From the NCBI GenBank assembly GCA_026874595.1, contig CM049322.1:40604840-40668839 (forward strand): a stretch of DNA of 64,000 bases, written 5' to 3'. Every line of letters starts with the position of its first letter. Position 1 is the stretch's first letter. This DNA is from Sipunculus nudus (lineage: Eukaryota; Annelida; Sipuncula; Golfingiida; Sipunculidae). The position numbers and the translations under genes are program-made. The notes under the pieces were generated by a model. It saw only the letters and a program-made list of their open reading frames with translations, did not search any database and was not told the origin of the DNA. Below, piece after piece: positions 48,903 to 60,099 of the stretch.

Positions 48903-50731
48903 ATGAAACTTCGCCGACTTTTTATTTTCGTGACTGGTACGTTTGATATTTACTCTCATATATTATAAATATATAGTTATAATGAAGAAGAGTAACAAGA
49001 TGGCCAGTCTTCATTGGCTGCAGATGTATTATAGTAAAAATAAAATGGACGTATAGCCCATGGGATTTAGGTGCTCCCATTTCTATTTCTCTTAATCAGT
49101 CTTTTTTTTATCTAACTAGCTCCTATGGGCGAGGGGTTCCTGCAAGACAATGGAACTAGAAACTGTAGTGAAAACACGACGATTGAGACCTGTCGAAGCA
49201 TGTGCGCTAATCGATGTGCTTGGCCGTTCAATAGCAACCTGGCCACATTACTTCCCATGATCGTCAGCTTGTCGAAACCACTAGAGCAAAGAGAATGCAG
49301 TAGGTTTCAAATGTGTAAAAAAAAGATTTGTTACATTATCGTCAAGGAAAACCTTCCTATGGAAAATGAAAATGAAAATTTAAAAATGGAATGTTTATGT
49401 ATCAATTCATATAGTAAAATAATAAAAAGCCAACGTTTCATATAGATTTTATTAGATTGTTATTCGATTAAACATTAACAGATTATTAATCCATGTTTCC
49501 CAGAGGAAGGTTATAGGTAATAATCTAGGCGTAAATTTATTATTTTAAAGAAATATAACTGAATAAAAAATCTGGTCAGGCGCCGACTCAGCCGTTCCCA
49601 TATATGCATTTTTGCTAATCTGAAATTATAGACACGGCATGACTCTGTATATCATACGCTTTTATTTCAGGATACCAGTGTCTTTCTCCTTTTGGCTACA
49701 TCTTTCAAAAGGACCGTTACAATGGGAATTCGTGCTATATATTTCTGTGGTCGCCCACGTTCGATCGTGCGGCTGCAAGACAGAGATGCCGAGCAACGGC
49801 CGCACAGTTGGTTAGCGTTGAGACAGAAGATGAGATGAATCACCTAAAGAAGAGCATAGACAGAAACCCACACTACATTGTTAAACGTATAAATTTATAA
49901 CCATTTCTTATCATTAAAGAAGTTGTGGAATAATACATTTTTACAATATCCGCCACAGATGAATGATATCATCAGGCAGAAAAAATAATATAATGAATAA
50001 AAGTATACAAAATACTCCCCTAAAATCAATTTTAAAAAATCAGAGATTATTGTAATACATTAATTTTTAGTAATATTCTCAAAAGTAAGCCCTCCATTTA
50101 AATAACAAAATTATTATTTGCCAGATTCTTCTGATGATATCCGTCTCAAGTAGTCTTAGAGTTATTAAAAACCTACGGCTCTCTTCGCTGGTGAGCCGGG
50201 TTCAATTCTCGACGTGGGTATGAGAGTTGCAAAGCCTCGGTCAAAGTCGGTGGTTCTCCGGATTTTCCGGTTTACTCCACCCCTATAGACCGCCTAACGC
50301 CAACATCTGAGCCCTGGGGACTGCCTTGTATCAGTAATTTTAACTTATTGTAAAATTAAAGTAAAATAATTCTATTTATATTAAGAGCGAAGAATAAGTT
50401 CTGAAAAAAAGGCCTACCAGCACAAGTAAAATAATAAAGATTAAGAGGAAGTTCACTAACATTTTGCCGAATAACAGTGTCATTTGTAGACTTTATCAGG
50501 GGATTCAAGGGATATTGGACTTCCGGGACAGACAAACACAAAGAAGGCCAATGGATCTGGGAAGCTACAGGACAAAAGGTTTCTTACATTAGATGGGCCA
50601 AGGACGAACCCAGTCGCTACTTCCATCATGAAGACTATCTTGGTTTTACAACCCCAAATTTCACATGGTTTGATTCTTTGGCAAGTTTCAAACAAGGAGC
50701 GCTTTGTGAGAAAGCAGCTGCATGCATTTAA
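48903..50731 (+). CDS. Secreted C-type lectin-domain protein, copy 2
   Basis: Paralogue of the gene at 40272 with exons 48903-48936, 49120-49299, 49671-49886, 50490-50731, identical in length and phase; 223 aa. Start MKLRRLFIFVTAPMG is a likely signal peptide. The Cys-containing region has C27, C36, C40, C44 and C71: compared with copy 1 it gains C36 and lacks C63, keeping the count. It also has sequons at N22, N26 and N30. The lectin domain keeps the hairpin pair and the outer pair (LCEK at 215-218) and, like copy 1, lacks C2 and C3 (EDYLGF and DSLAS). Motifs are EPS and WFD. The intron 3 donor is GTATAA. Exons 2 and 3 are both phase 1-1 and multiples of three, so skipping either would keep the frame. 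Confidence 0.9.
50170..50340 (+). mobile_element. tRNA-type SINE fragment, intron 3 of lectin copy 2
   Basis: Matches the element at 41645: GGCTCTCTTCGCTGGTGAGC, a one-base-degraded B box GGTTCAATTCT at 50199, then GGTTCTCCGGATTTTCCGGT TTACTCCACC and CGCCTAACGCCAACATCTGA. The TCTCCGG...CCGGTTTNCTCCACC block recalls a central domain I remember from other invertebrate SINEs. Confidence 0.6.
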
Positions 50732-51059
50732 ATGTGGCATTTATGGTATATTTCTATGCACAAACTTTTAAAACAGAGAACTTTCAGTGTATATGTTGAT
50801 TGTTGATCCAACCTTAGACTCAAGTCAATTGTTACAGTAAACTTCATATTTAAAACGTCCTAGAATATAACTGTTTAAAGGTAATTACAGGCTCATAAAG
50901 TGTGCAAGACTTTTCATTGTGGAAAGGTGGAAAGACTAAAAATATATTATGTCTCGTTTTGCATTGATTTGTTCTTAGCAAGCAAAGTAACAAAACCGAG
51001 CCACAATCTTGTATATTAATTAATACATACAAACGTACATACACACATATATAAATACA

Positions 51060-51800
51060 CTTACATCATCCTAAGTAGGTTCCAGTGCTTGCAGTATAGT
51101 GCTCGATACAGCTAAGGTAGAGCAGATTAACCAAACGTTAGGCATGCTGGAGCATCGTGTTATAACTCGGAGTTTCACGCCGTTGTCTCTATCGGCACCC
51201 GGGGCGATCATCAGATAACTGACGCTTGTTGGGGACCCAGCTATAACTGTTACTTTCTTGTTACACGGTCCGGTAGACTGCATTTCGAAATAAATTCACT
51301 TCGCCTAATTAATAGGATTATCAACTTTTGTTTGTATCGACTTTCGCTTTTGTGGTGCAGTATGCTGTATTTCTCCTCCTTACAGAGGTTACATTGGACC
51401 AAGGTGCGTTCCATTGAGTTACAGTGTTGGATTATTTCCCGGGTGATCAAATATTTTATCTGCTTTCTCTTTAGAGTCCATATGTGCTTCGAAAGTTCTA
51501 TTTCTTTTTCGTGACGTTCACTGAGGAATGATTTGTTGTGGCTGTTATACCGAGTCTTGCATGGGCCACTTGCTAATCCGATTTATTGAGCTGTTTTATG
51601 TTCGGTCTTGACCGTCGCTTTGTAAACAATATTATTATCAAGGCAATTCCCGTTTTTCCGCCCTTCAGTTCCAGATTTTTGCTGGTTTCTTAGTTGTTTT
51701 TTGCAGCGACTTTTATGGGCTTTTATTTGCATCATTCTCATGCATCTGTAGCTGATTTTGATTGCATTTCTATTAAAATGTTGGTCCAAACGGGCGTCCT
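51060..51800 (-). mobile_element. Penelope-like element, C-terminal GIY-YIG endonuclease part
   Basis: Minus-strand blocks fit the end of Penelope-like proteins: KISYRCM (51766-51746), the linker ending GNCLDNNIVYKATVKT (51657-51610), IGLASGPCKTRYNSHNKSF (GIY-YIG endonuclease core, about 51584-51528), ELSKHIWTLKRKQIKYLI, then CNLCKEEKYSILHH and a NEFIS-like end. In these elements the endonuclease follows the reverse transcriptase. I cannot see the RT part upstream. The copy is a fragment and looks broken. Sequence 51060-51250 is probably its 3' untranslated end. Confidence 0.75.
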
Positions 51801-52383
51801 TAACCTACATTATGCGACTAAAGTACAGAGTAAACACTGGCTGGGCATATATCAAACCAGCAAGTTTTGGATCGCGGTGTAATAACATATGTTTAGGCCT
51901 GCTGTTAATTATATGCGGGATACATAGACGCCTACATTCAAAAATGTATTTGATATGGCAACCACCATTAAAACAACTTGCGTGTCAAGTGGCATGACAT
52001 GTCTGCGCTAAAGTACAAGCAGCAGGGACGGGCTGTACAAGCCAAGTGTCAAAGTTGGCAATTATTATATTGATCAATTACTTAGAAAACAGACTTTGTC
52101 AGGACACTAACGAACGAGTCTGTTTAGTCTGAGGAAATGTTTATGATAAACTTTGTATAACTGTAATATTGTTTATAACAGAAGTTGTGCTTGCCTTGAG
52201 ATGTGTTTTTATATGAATTCTTTTTTCGGAGTTTTTGTAATTTTTTTAGGTTTTAACAAATAAACTAAACGTATATGTAAATTTATGTAGAAAACAAAAT
52301 CTGTTTTCCAAATTATAATGAAAATATCTACTTTAGTAAAGAACGTATGGATGGACGAGCTGGTGTATGAACGTTGATAATCA
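51801..52383. other. Non-coding, possibly decayed element flank
   Basis: No recognisable domain on either strand between the Penelope-like fragment and the MITE; it may hold decayed upstream parts of that element. Confidence 0.35.
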
Positions 52384-52470
52384 AACCTCACATAGATGAC
52401 CACCTTGGAAATGCGACCACTTTATCACGGTCCCGTCGGTAGTCGTAATTTCGAGGTTTTACTTTATAAT
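52384..52470. mobile_element. Short MITE remnant of the same family as at 9497
   Basis: AAACCTCACATAGATGACCACC at one end (first 20 bases AAACCTCACATAGATGACCA) and GTAGTCGTAATTTCGAGGTT then TTACT at the other are inverted copies. The left terminus is truncated. It lies directly against the 3' end of a LINE fragment. Confidence 0.55.
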
Positions 52471-52489
52471 TGAATGACACAAGGAACCA

Positions 52490-53600
52490 TTTGCATCTAT
52501 GTCACAGCATCGCAAGCAGACAGATAGTTTACCATATTTGAAATATCATCAGAAGAGTATCCATCTAATTCTATCTGAGCGTCTCGACAATTCATCAGTT
52601 CTTTAAGAAACTGAACGTTGTTATTTACACTCGTAACTTCAGATATCAAGTTTTTCATCTCCATATGTCTTATATTAGCTCCAATAAATCCGGTACAGTC
52701 GTACTGTGCTCATTGTGCATTAAAATTTACGACAGAATTCTCTACACAGGACATATTTGCATACATGCTTAAAAACTAAAAACCGTTTCTTGAGTTTATC
52801 AGCTATAGGTTTAAAGCAACTATTCCCGTACACAATATCTTTATGTGAATTTCTAGGATGTCTCCATACTCTGCGTATATTATGGACATACGTTCTATTG
52901 ACTTGTCATAACAACACCATGTTCGACATCCGTAAAAAGAACAAAAACAATTGTGAAATAAGACATTCAAAGAAACAGATAAAAGAGTTCAAAAGTTCGC
53001 CATATTCTTATTATCAGTGAATATAAAATTGCCTCTTTTTCTAAATATATCTATGTCATTTGTTAAATCATATTTCAAATATACACCCAAATGACGAACA
53101 TTTTCTTTCCATTTCAATTTGATATCATTTATCTCGATTTTGGAAGATGAACATGGTTACCTGCTGAATTTTATACAAGGTTTCTTCTAGCATTATATGT
53201 AACGTATTCCTGGCCAAATTCTTCTCAAATTTTTATTATTTCTTGTAATCCATTCCGGAAATGAACGTAATATATAATATATATAATATAGCCTCCTATA
53301 CCCTTTCCTTTTATCTGTCCACCAGTACATCCATGTAAAAATTAAAGAGCACCAGGGAAAATAAACCGCCTTGTCTCAATCTGTTGAACACAGAAAAGTA
53401 ATCTTAAAGGCTTGATTTTCCATCTCACACGTACTTTTTATCCCATATACATATCAAGTAACAGTCGAATAATAATAGCAGGTTCATTTCTACGATAAAG
53501 GAGATTAAATAGTTTACCTAAATAAATTTTGTGAAAAGCTTTAGAAGCGTTTTATAAACAACAATTCACTTTGGAATCAGGAAACTTGCAGCTTGCAGCA
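52490..53600 (-). mobile_element. LINE fragment, reverse transcriptase palm to C-terminus
   Basis: Minus-strand blocks in order: KLFNLLYRRNEPAIIIRLLL, RLRQGGLFSLVLFNFYMDVL (RT motif B, 53375-53316), RNGLQEIIKI with EEFGQEY (thumb), and the C-terminal tail LKELMNCRDAQIELDGYSSD followed by DISNMVNYLSACDAVT near 52500. It is the same family as the intron 8 fragment at 29480. Many frame changes and stops separate the blocks, so it is an old dead copy. Confidence 0.75.
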
Positions 53601-54369
53601 ATATCCTTTTAGACAGACGTTGCTTTTTGAAAGCAAAATGCAGATCTGATGATTCAAGCTTTTATAGGTCTTTATCCTTACATCTACATTGTTTTCATTG
53701 TTTTGTACAAAGCCTGGTACAACAGCTGCCAGAAATAAAAAGATAAAAAAGGCAATGTATGTGTGTGTGTGCGTATGTATGATGACAAAAGTCAAAGTTC
53801 TCGTAGTATATTCCTGTGTTAATTGAAATAACCGAAGTGAAACAAAAATCTAAATCAAAAAGCCGTTTTGAGAGATGTAATATAATATAATAATAACATT
53901 CCAAGATAGTTTATCATATACCCAATCAGTGGCTTACCCCCGAACGACTGGATGTGTTACGTTGACAGCACACGATAGTTTTACTTGTTACACTTCTCTG
54001 GATTACATGGCGACTCGCACACTTTTTACATAGACGGGGATTGGCCGGCACCTCACTCTACTAGTCAACTCATTTCCTCTCTGAAGCTCGCGGGTACTCC
54101 TCCAAAAGGCCCTGATAGATTGGCTAACAGCCTCCTCTGTACGATTACTAAAAAAAATAACTCTCACAGCTGATGTCACCTGGATTCGTTTTGCATGAAG
54201 TACTTGAATATTCCCCCGTACGACATAATATAGTGTCAATATATTTTTGCGTGTTTCGTGTGGTCTGTACCGATATTAAAATCAAATGAGGAACCTGTAT
54301 TCTCTAAACTAAGTTCTCATGCTCACACCTTAACATGATCGGAGCTATCAACATACGATCGCAGTCTTT
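53601..54369. other. Intergenic, nothing recognised
   Basis: Contains a short (GT)n run near 53761. No coding or structural feature is supported. Confidence 0.45.
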
Positions 54370-55120
54370 CTACTACCGCTTTAGTACAAGTAGTTGCTGA
54401 TAGAGGTCACTCATTTCAATAAAGCTATGAGCAGTTTGCGCGGTGGACTTGCCCGGTAGCAAGAGCCTGACAACTGGTCCCGATGGGGGTTATTCACGTT
54501 CGACCAAAAATTGTTGCTACTTTGATTTGGCCCAAACCAGTTGCTGCCAGAGGTCACTCTGTTCAGTAGAGCTATAAACAGTATGCGCGGTAGCATAAAG
54601 CAGTTGTAGAGTAGTAAATGAGGACTGTGCGGCAGCAAGTAGCTTTATGTGCGAGGTAGCAAAAGCAGTCGCAAAGACGCAAATCAGACCTGCCCAGTAG
54701 CAAGTTCCATTAACGGGCTACCCCCGGGGGCTATCAACTTGCCGCCGCAACTTTTGCTACTATCAAATAAATTGCAAGTATCACTTCACTGGTTGCTCAG
54801 TTGAGTAAATCTTTGAGGATTATTAGCCTTAATAAATAGCAATCGCAAAGTCTTCACCAAAGCAAGGGTCAACTTACGATCGCAGTGTTTGCCGTTAGAA
54901 GTCGTTCATTTCATTAAAGCTATGCGCGAACACAACAAGCAGTCTCAGAGGAGCTAACCAGAAGTGTCCAGGAGCAAGTGCCTGTCAACTGGCTATCCAC
55001 ATTCGATAGCAATTTTAGCTACTTTCGATTTTGTACAAGGCATTTGTGCCAGAGGTCGTACAATTTAATAAAGCTATTAGCAAATGCGCGTTTGCATATT
55101 GCAGTCAAAGCAATTATGCA
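54370..55120. repeat. Degenerate minisatellite, unit about 155-175 bp
   Basis: The core AGAGGTCACTCATTTCAATA then AAGCTAT, followed by GCGCGGTRGCA and CAGTCG-like blocks, recurs near 54400, 54552, 54897 and 55052 (spacings 152, 345 and 155). The 345 gap equals two units with a diverged middle one. Confidence 0.65.
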
Positions 55121-55124
55121 ACTT

Positions 55125-55785
55125 TCTCACTCTCCCTGAGATGACCGTCCCCATCACCCAATTTGCCAGCAATTTAGATACTTTGTAATCCTTCTTTTAA
55201 CAGCCGTCCCCATCACGCAATTTGCTAGCAATTTTGCAACTTTCTCACTCATCCTGTTAAGACCGTCCACATCACGCAATCTGCTAGCAGTTTAGCAACT
55301 TTACCATCCTTCTTGTAACAGCCGTCCCCATCACGCAATTTGCTAGCAATTTTCTCGCAATTTTGCAACTTTCTCACCCTCCCTCTGATATTCGCTCCCA
55401 TCACGCAATTCTCTAACAATTTAGCAACTTTGCCATCCTCCTTGCAACAACCGTCGCCATTACGCCATTTGCTAGCAATTTGCTCATCCCCCGGAACAAC
55501 CGTCTCAGTCTCGCAATTTGCTATCAATTTACGTGCAATTTTGCCATTTTGTCATTTTCATTTTTATAGGCGAATCCCATCACACAAATTGCTAGCAATT
55601 TAGCAACTTGCCATCCCCCCCCCCCACAGCCGTTCCATCTTTCAATTCGCTAGCACTTATGCAAACTTTGTTAACCTCCCCCCCCCCCCCCCCGCCACAC
55701 ACACAGCCGTCCGCATTGCGAGCAATTCAGCAACTCTGTCTGTCTTTTCTTATCTCCATGAGAAAAGTTGTGTTCATCACGCATA
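55125..55785. repeat. ~60-bp minisatellite with a GCTAGC palindromic core
   Basis: About ten units of the form CCGTCCCCATCACGCAATTT GCTAGCAATTTAGCAACTTT, with a C-rich linker. Cores lie near 55160, 55221, 55281, 55339, 55413, 55468, 55516, 55589, 55647 and 55714. Two linkers have expanded into poly-C (55615-55625 and 55678-55693). The array runs into the LTR-end repeat at 55764. Confidence 0.8.
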
Positions 55786-56935
55786 CGTGATCTGTTGATA
55801 TTAGGTTCCGTAACATAAAATTGGGGGCTCGTCCGGGATGCTTAATAGTTTTGAAAATTTATTAGGCCTTGACCTAGACACATTGTTTAATCATACATTG
55901 TTTACAAGATAACATATTTTTTACAGTACATTGTTTACAGGATTTATCTCAGTTTTTTTTTTTTTTTTTTTTGTTATTGTTTTAACATCTTAACATGGCA
56001 GATTTCGAACCTGATCATTTGTTGACGATCCCGACCCTGATCAACTTGAACAGTTTACAAAGGAACAGTTGTTGCGTTTGGGACAACACTTAGGGCTAGG
56101 TGTGAAAAAAAGCATTGAGAAAGCCTGGTATCATTGCTAAAATCATGCAAGATCTAGTTAGCAAAGGTTTAATTGAAGAGAGTGAAGTTGAAACATAAAA
56201 AATGACAGCCTTGCTATACAATTAGAATTTTTAAAAAGTTGGAAATGCAACATGAGCTAGCATTAAAACAGTTAGAGAGGGAAGAACATGAAAGGTTGGA
56301 AAGAGAAAGACAAGAAAAAGAAAAAGAAGTTAAAACGACTGGAGTTAATTAAAAAGCCAAAAAAACAGAACATAGTCTACGTGCTGCCCCAACTCACAGT
56401 TTTGATGTTACTAAACACATTAGACTTGTCCCACCTTTTTCAAGAAAAAGAGGTTGATAAATATTTCTTAAACTGTGAGAAGGTAGCTGAAAATTTAAAA
56501 TGGCCTAAGGAAAATTGGACTATGCTGTTACAAAGTGTATTGACTGGCAAGGCCAGAGAAATTTATACAGAGCTTTCAGGAGAAGCTGATGCTGACTATG
56601 CCCTAGTAAAACGATTAATCCTGAAAGGTTATGAGTTTGTTCCAGAGGCTTACCGCCAGAAATTCAGAAATTGAGAAAAGCGCAAAGAACAGACCTACGT
56701 CGAATTTGCTAGGGCAAAAGAGCAGTTGTTTGATCGCTGGTGTAGTCCTAAGAAAGCAATGAAACATTATGCATTAACGCAGATGTTAAAACTTTTCTTG
56801 ATGAGAAAAGTCCTGAAACACTTGACATTGCTGCTCAATTAGCTGATGATTATTCATTAACTCACAAAATGTCTCCTTGACAAAATTGTGTTCATCACGC
56901 ATACGTGATCTGTTGATATTAGGTTCTGTAACCGT
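55764..56935 (+). mobile_element. Broken Gypsy-type LTR retrotransposon fossil (gag region)
   Basis: A 48-base direct repeat containing GTGTTCATCACGCATACGTG lies at about 55769-55816 and again at 56885-56932 with two differences, and I read it as the surviving 3' ends of the two LTRs. A primer-binding site complementary to tRNA-Pro (TGGGGGCTCGTCCGGGAT, 55822-55839) follows the first. The interior has a Lys/Glu-rich region and a SCAN-like gag capsid region of the kind found in Gypsy elements (about 56390-56760). No pol or env region is present. The element is a broken relic with several breaks; the near identity of the LTR ends suggests it is not very old, though so short a repeat is weak evidence. 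Confidence 0.75.
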
Positions 56936-58489
56936 TGATATTACACGTAAAAGATATTAAATGTTACATATTCCGAGCATTCTTCCTAAATTTTGACATT
57001 ATCTCATATTTTAGCGTTACTTGTTATTTCCATGTCAGTGCCTCAGAAATAATTTATGACATTTTCCGCTGTTTTTCCCGAAAAAAGAAAATAAAAAGCG
57101 GCATTTTCCAAAACAAATCGCCATATATCATCAAATATAATACAATACAATGTATTAGCTCAATACAATACATACATTGTATATGGAGCACCAGTGTACA
57201 TGGCTGCGTGAGCATCTTAATAATACATTTGCGACGGAACTTACATACATGATCACATTTAAACAAGCTGAGTGCACATAGGACTAGAACATTTCATAAA
57301 AAAAATTCAGTATATGTGCAGCTTGTTTCCACTAAAAATGATGTAAACATTAAAACATATCCCAGCTGGCCTGCCACTGGTTTGTTGATGCTGATACATT
57401 ACTATAATAATTATCATGTTACCTGAGGCTCCGCAGTTTTTGTTTGCTAACAAGCGCCCGGGGACCTCCATCTCACGTGCGTATCTCGGTACTATAGCAC
57501 GAGCGGGGTGGGTAATGACTGGGTATAATCGTTTCACGAAGACGAAATGCCCTCAAAAATGGACCAATTTTCAGGATAGAGGGCAAAAGAACAAATTATT
57601 TTTTTTTTCACCGCATTTTCAGACGAAACCCGTAGTCGGCAATTTGACAGCCTTTATTAATACTGACAATGTAAAATATTGACATCGCCGGCACTCTATT
57701 AGCAATAGTATTATCTTATGATTTGGATCAAATGGTAAAAACTGGCACATTTAAAATGCATCCGGTCCGTTGAATGAATGCAGATATTTTGCTCTTTGAT
57801 TCATATTGATGATAGGTATCACGTCCAGCCCACCGAAGTCGGAACTTTCTTCCATGCAAAATGAAACGGTCAGACAGTCACAAGGCGGGTCAGAGGTCAG
57901 ATGACGTCTAAGCAGATCAAATCGAGGTAAACCAATGGACGCATGGGTCAAATTACGTCGATATAATGTCATCCAATGGGTGTGTGGATCTGGTGTCATT
58001 GGTGTCACCAGGATAAGCTTTCCGAGAAACTTTAGCAGCAAGCGCGTGTCAGTCAACGGAGAATTCACCGAATGCCGCGATCACGCACCTGCGTTTATAA
58101 TATGTGCACTTTTGTTCACGGCTGCATTTCACCAAGCAGGGTGTCCTAGAAATCGCTCTCATTAAAGATCGACACAAGCATTTCAATAAATTCGAAGACA
58201 CAGCGATAGGAAATATAAACTGGTTGGCAACGGGTCCCTTTTAACGTCGCATGCTCGTGCCACAGTCGAAAGTTACATTTTATTAGCAAATGCACAAACG
58301 AAGTTTACAGAATGCCGCTTTATGAGTAAATGCAACAATAGACCGCTATTTTTCCGCTCAGGATTAATGGGGTAATGGAATGAATGAATGACGAATGTAC
58401 CCATGAAGTTCAATCAGAATAAACTGACAGAAAATCATTGATTTGCAGAATGAATGTCTTTTTCCCAGAATATTAAAAAATCGTACTAA
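56936..58489. other. Intergenic, no gene called
   Basis: 57400-58300 is GC-richer than its surroundings and has overlapping open frames on both strands (for example minus 58068-57751), but no recognisable protein, and the overlap on both strands suggests composition rather than coding. Confidence 0.45.
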
Positions 58490-59490
58490 TACGATTTCTC
58501 CTGCCAAAAATCTTAAAAATCAGACGAAGTACGATCAAATCGGACTAGTTGGCAGGTCTGGATTGTCAATAATGAAAAATTTGACACAAAAGCTCAAATA
58601 TCTGAACAACTAATGCATTGATCACCATGATTCATTTCATGGATATTAATCATAGAGTGCTTCATCAGTTTGTGAATACTGGTGTCGCTACCTGTTTTTT
58701 TTTAATTTTTACGATTTTTCTTCTCTATTTTGAGACCTTAAAAGATGCCGTCATCTTGTAACGGGGCAATCGTAACCGCTGGACCTGAAATCTTCTTACT
58801 TTATATCCAGAGAGGTCTCTGAAAATTCTTCTTGGAAACCTGGACTTTGGTCTCTGTTACCCATACTCTTCAAGCTATAGGGGCTCCGAAGTACCCCGCG
58901 GAATAATGGAAAATTTGATGCAAAAGCTCAAGTATCTGAACAACTAAAGCATTGATCACCATGATTCTTTGCATAGATATTAATCATGGCGTGTTTCATC
59001 AGCTTCTGCAGACTGGTGGCACCACCTGTATTTTTTAGATTTATTACGATTTTTTTTTCTCTATTTTGAGACCTTAAAAGATGATGTCATCTGTTAATAA
59101 CGACTAGACCTAGAATCTTCTTTCATGCTGGGAGGCCCATGAAAAGTCTCCCTCGAAACCTGAAATTAGGTCTCTGTCACCCATGTTGTCCGAGTTATGG
59201 GGCTCAGAAGTACCCCCCAGAATAATTTAATATTTGATACAAAAGTAGGGCACAAATCATAACCATGGGGCCTAGAATCTTCTTACTTGCCATCCTGAAA
59301 GTTCCTCAAAGTTTCTCCCCAGAAACCTGAAATTTGGTCACAGTGACCTATATTCTCAAAGTTTTAGGGTATGCTTGAGCATCCGAGGAATAATGCAAAA
59401 TACACACAAATTGCTAGATTCCTCAGGAAATGGTTGGTTGGATTGTCATCAAATTTGTTGTGCTTATTGGTCTTGATGAACCTGTGCTAT
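58490..59490 (+). repeat. Satellite block A, first copy
   Basis: Made of about three ~340-bp units. Full units start TTTGAYRCAAAAGCTCAARTAT near 58578 and 58915 (first 20 bases given by TTGACACAAAAGCTCAAATA), share GCATTGATCACCATGATTC, ATTAATCAT, a TTTTTTACGATTTTT-like tract and GAAACCTG(G/A). A third, shortened unit starts near 59229. The block ends with GGTTGGATTGTCATCAAAT near 59437. Confidence 0.85.
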
Positions 59491-60096
59491 CTGTGTCAGG
59501 CACTTACTGAAGCATTCCATGCTGAAGGGTTAGTGTTACCCATTTTGAAAATTGACAAGCTTGCACTGGATTATTTCATGACATAAGACCTACGCTTACC
59601 CTTGTCAAGAACATATCTTGTGGTACCTGTCACAAACACAAACAATTAGGACGTATCATGCCCGACCTGTCCTTGCACTAGGGAAGTGATATATGAACAC
59701 TGTAACAAGCATTTACTGGAGTTTTCCATGCCCGAAGGGTTAGGGTTGCTCATATTACGGACATGTTGTGTAATATCTGTGTTAATCACATACCGCAGAA
59801 TCCTTGACCGGAGGATTAGGGTTACTCATATCAAGAACATATACAATGCCACACGTGACAAGCACACACTTTAGTATTCGATGCATGAACGGTAAGGGTT
59901 ACCCGTTTTACGAGGTATCCTGTGCCAGGTGCCGTAAGTATTAGATAAGTATTCCATATTCGCAGGGATAGGTTTACCCACATCACAGGCATATCCAGTT
60001 GTACCTATGACAAAAAATAATTTGATAATTCCATTGTTGACTGGTCGACCCTTTGTGATACATAGTATATTACACGTTTGAAAAACACCTACTGGA
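59490..60096 (+). repeat. Satellite block B, first copy
   Basis: About eight degenerate ~75-bp units with the motifs AGGGTTAGGGTTRCYCAT, ACGGACATATC, a GTGACAAGCAC-like block and ATTCCATG. It is nearly identical to 61948-62553. Two frames open by chance (59371-59586 and 59686-59874) are not genes; one recurs in the second copy with a few changes. Confidence 0.85.
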
Positions 60097-60099
60097 GTA

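Larger units (their letters stand above)
47680..51010 (+). repeat. Tandem duplication, lectin copy 2
   Basis: Direct partner of 38790-42460. Exons are well conserved and flanks moderately. Confidence 0.8.

Noticed and set aside
56288-56674. A 128-codon open frame considered as a host gene
   Set aside because: It lies inside the LTR element fossil and matches Gypsy gag, so it is part of that relic.
57751-58165. Overlapping open frames on both strands in a GC-richer region as a gene
   Set aside because: Openness on both strands reflects composition; no recognisable protein.
59371-59874. Open frames within satellite block B, one repeated at 62142-62330, as duplicated small genes
   Set aside because: They fall in ~75-bp satellite units and are conserved only because the DNA was copied recently; no start context or codon bias.
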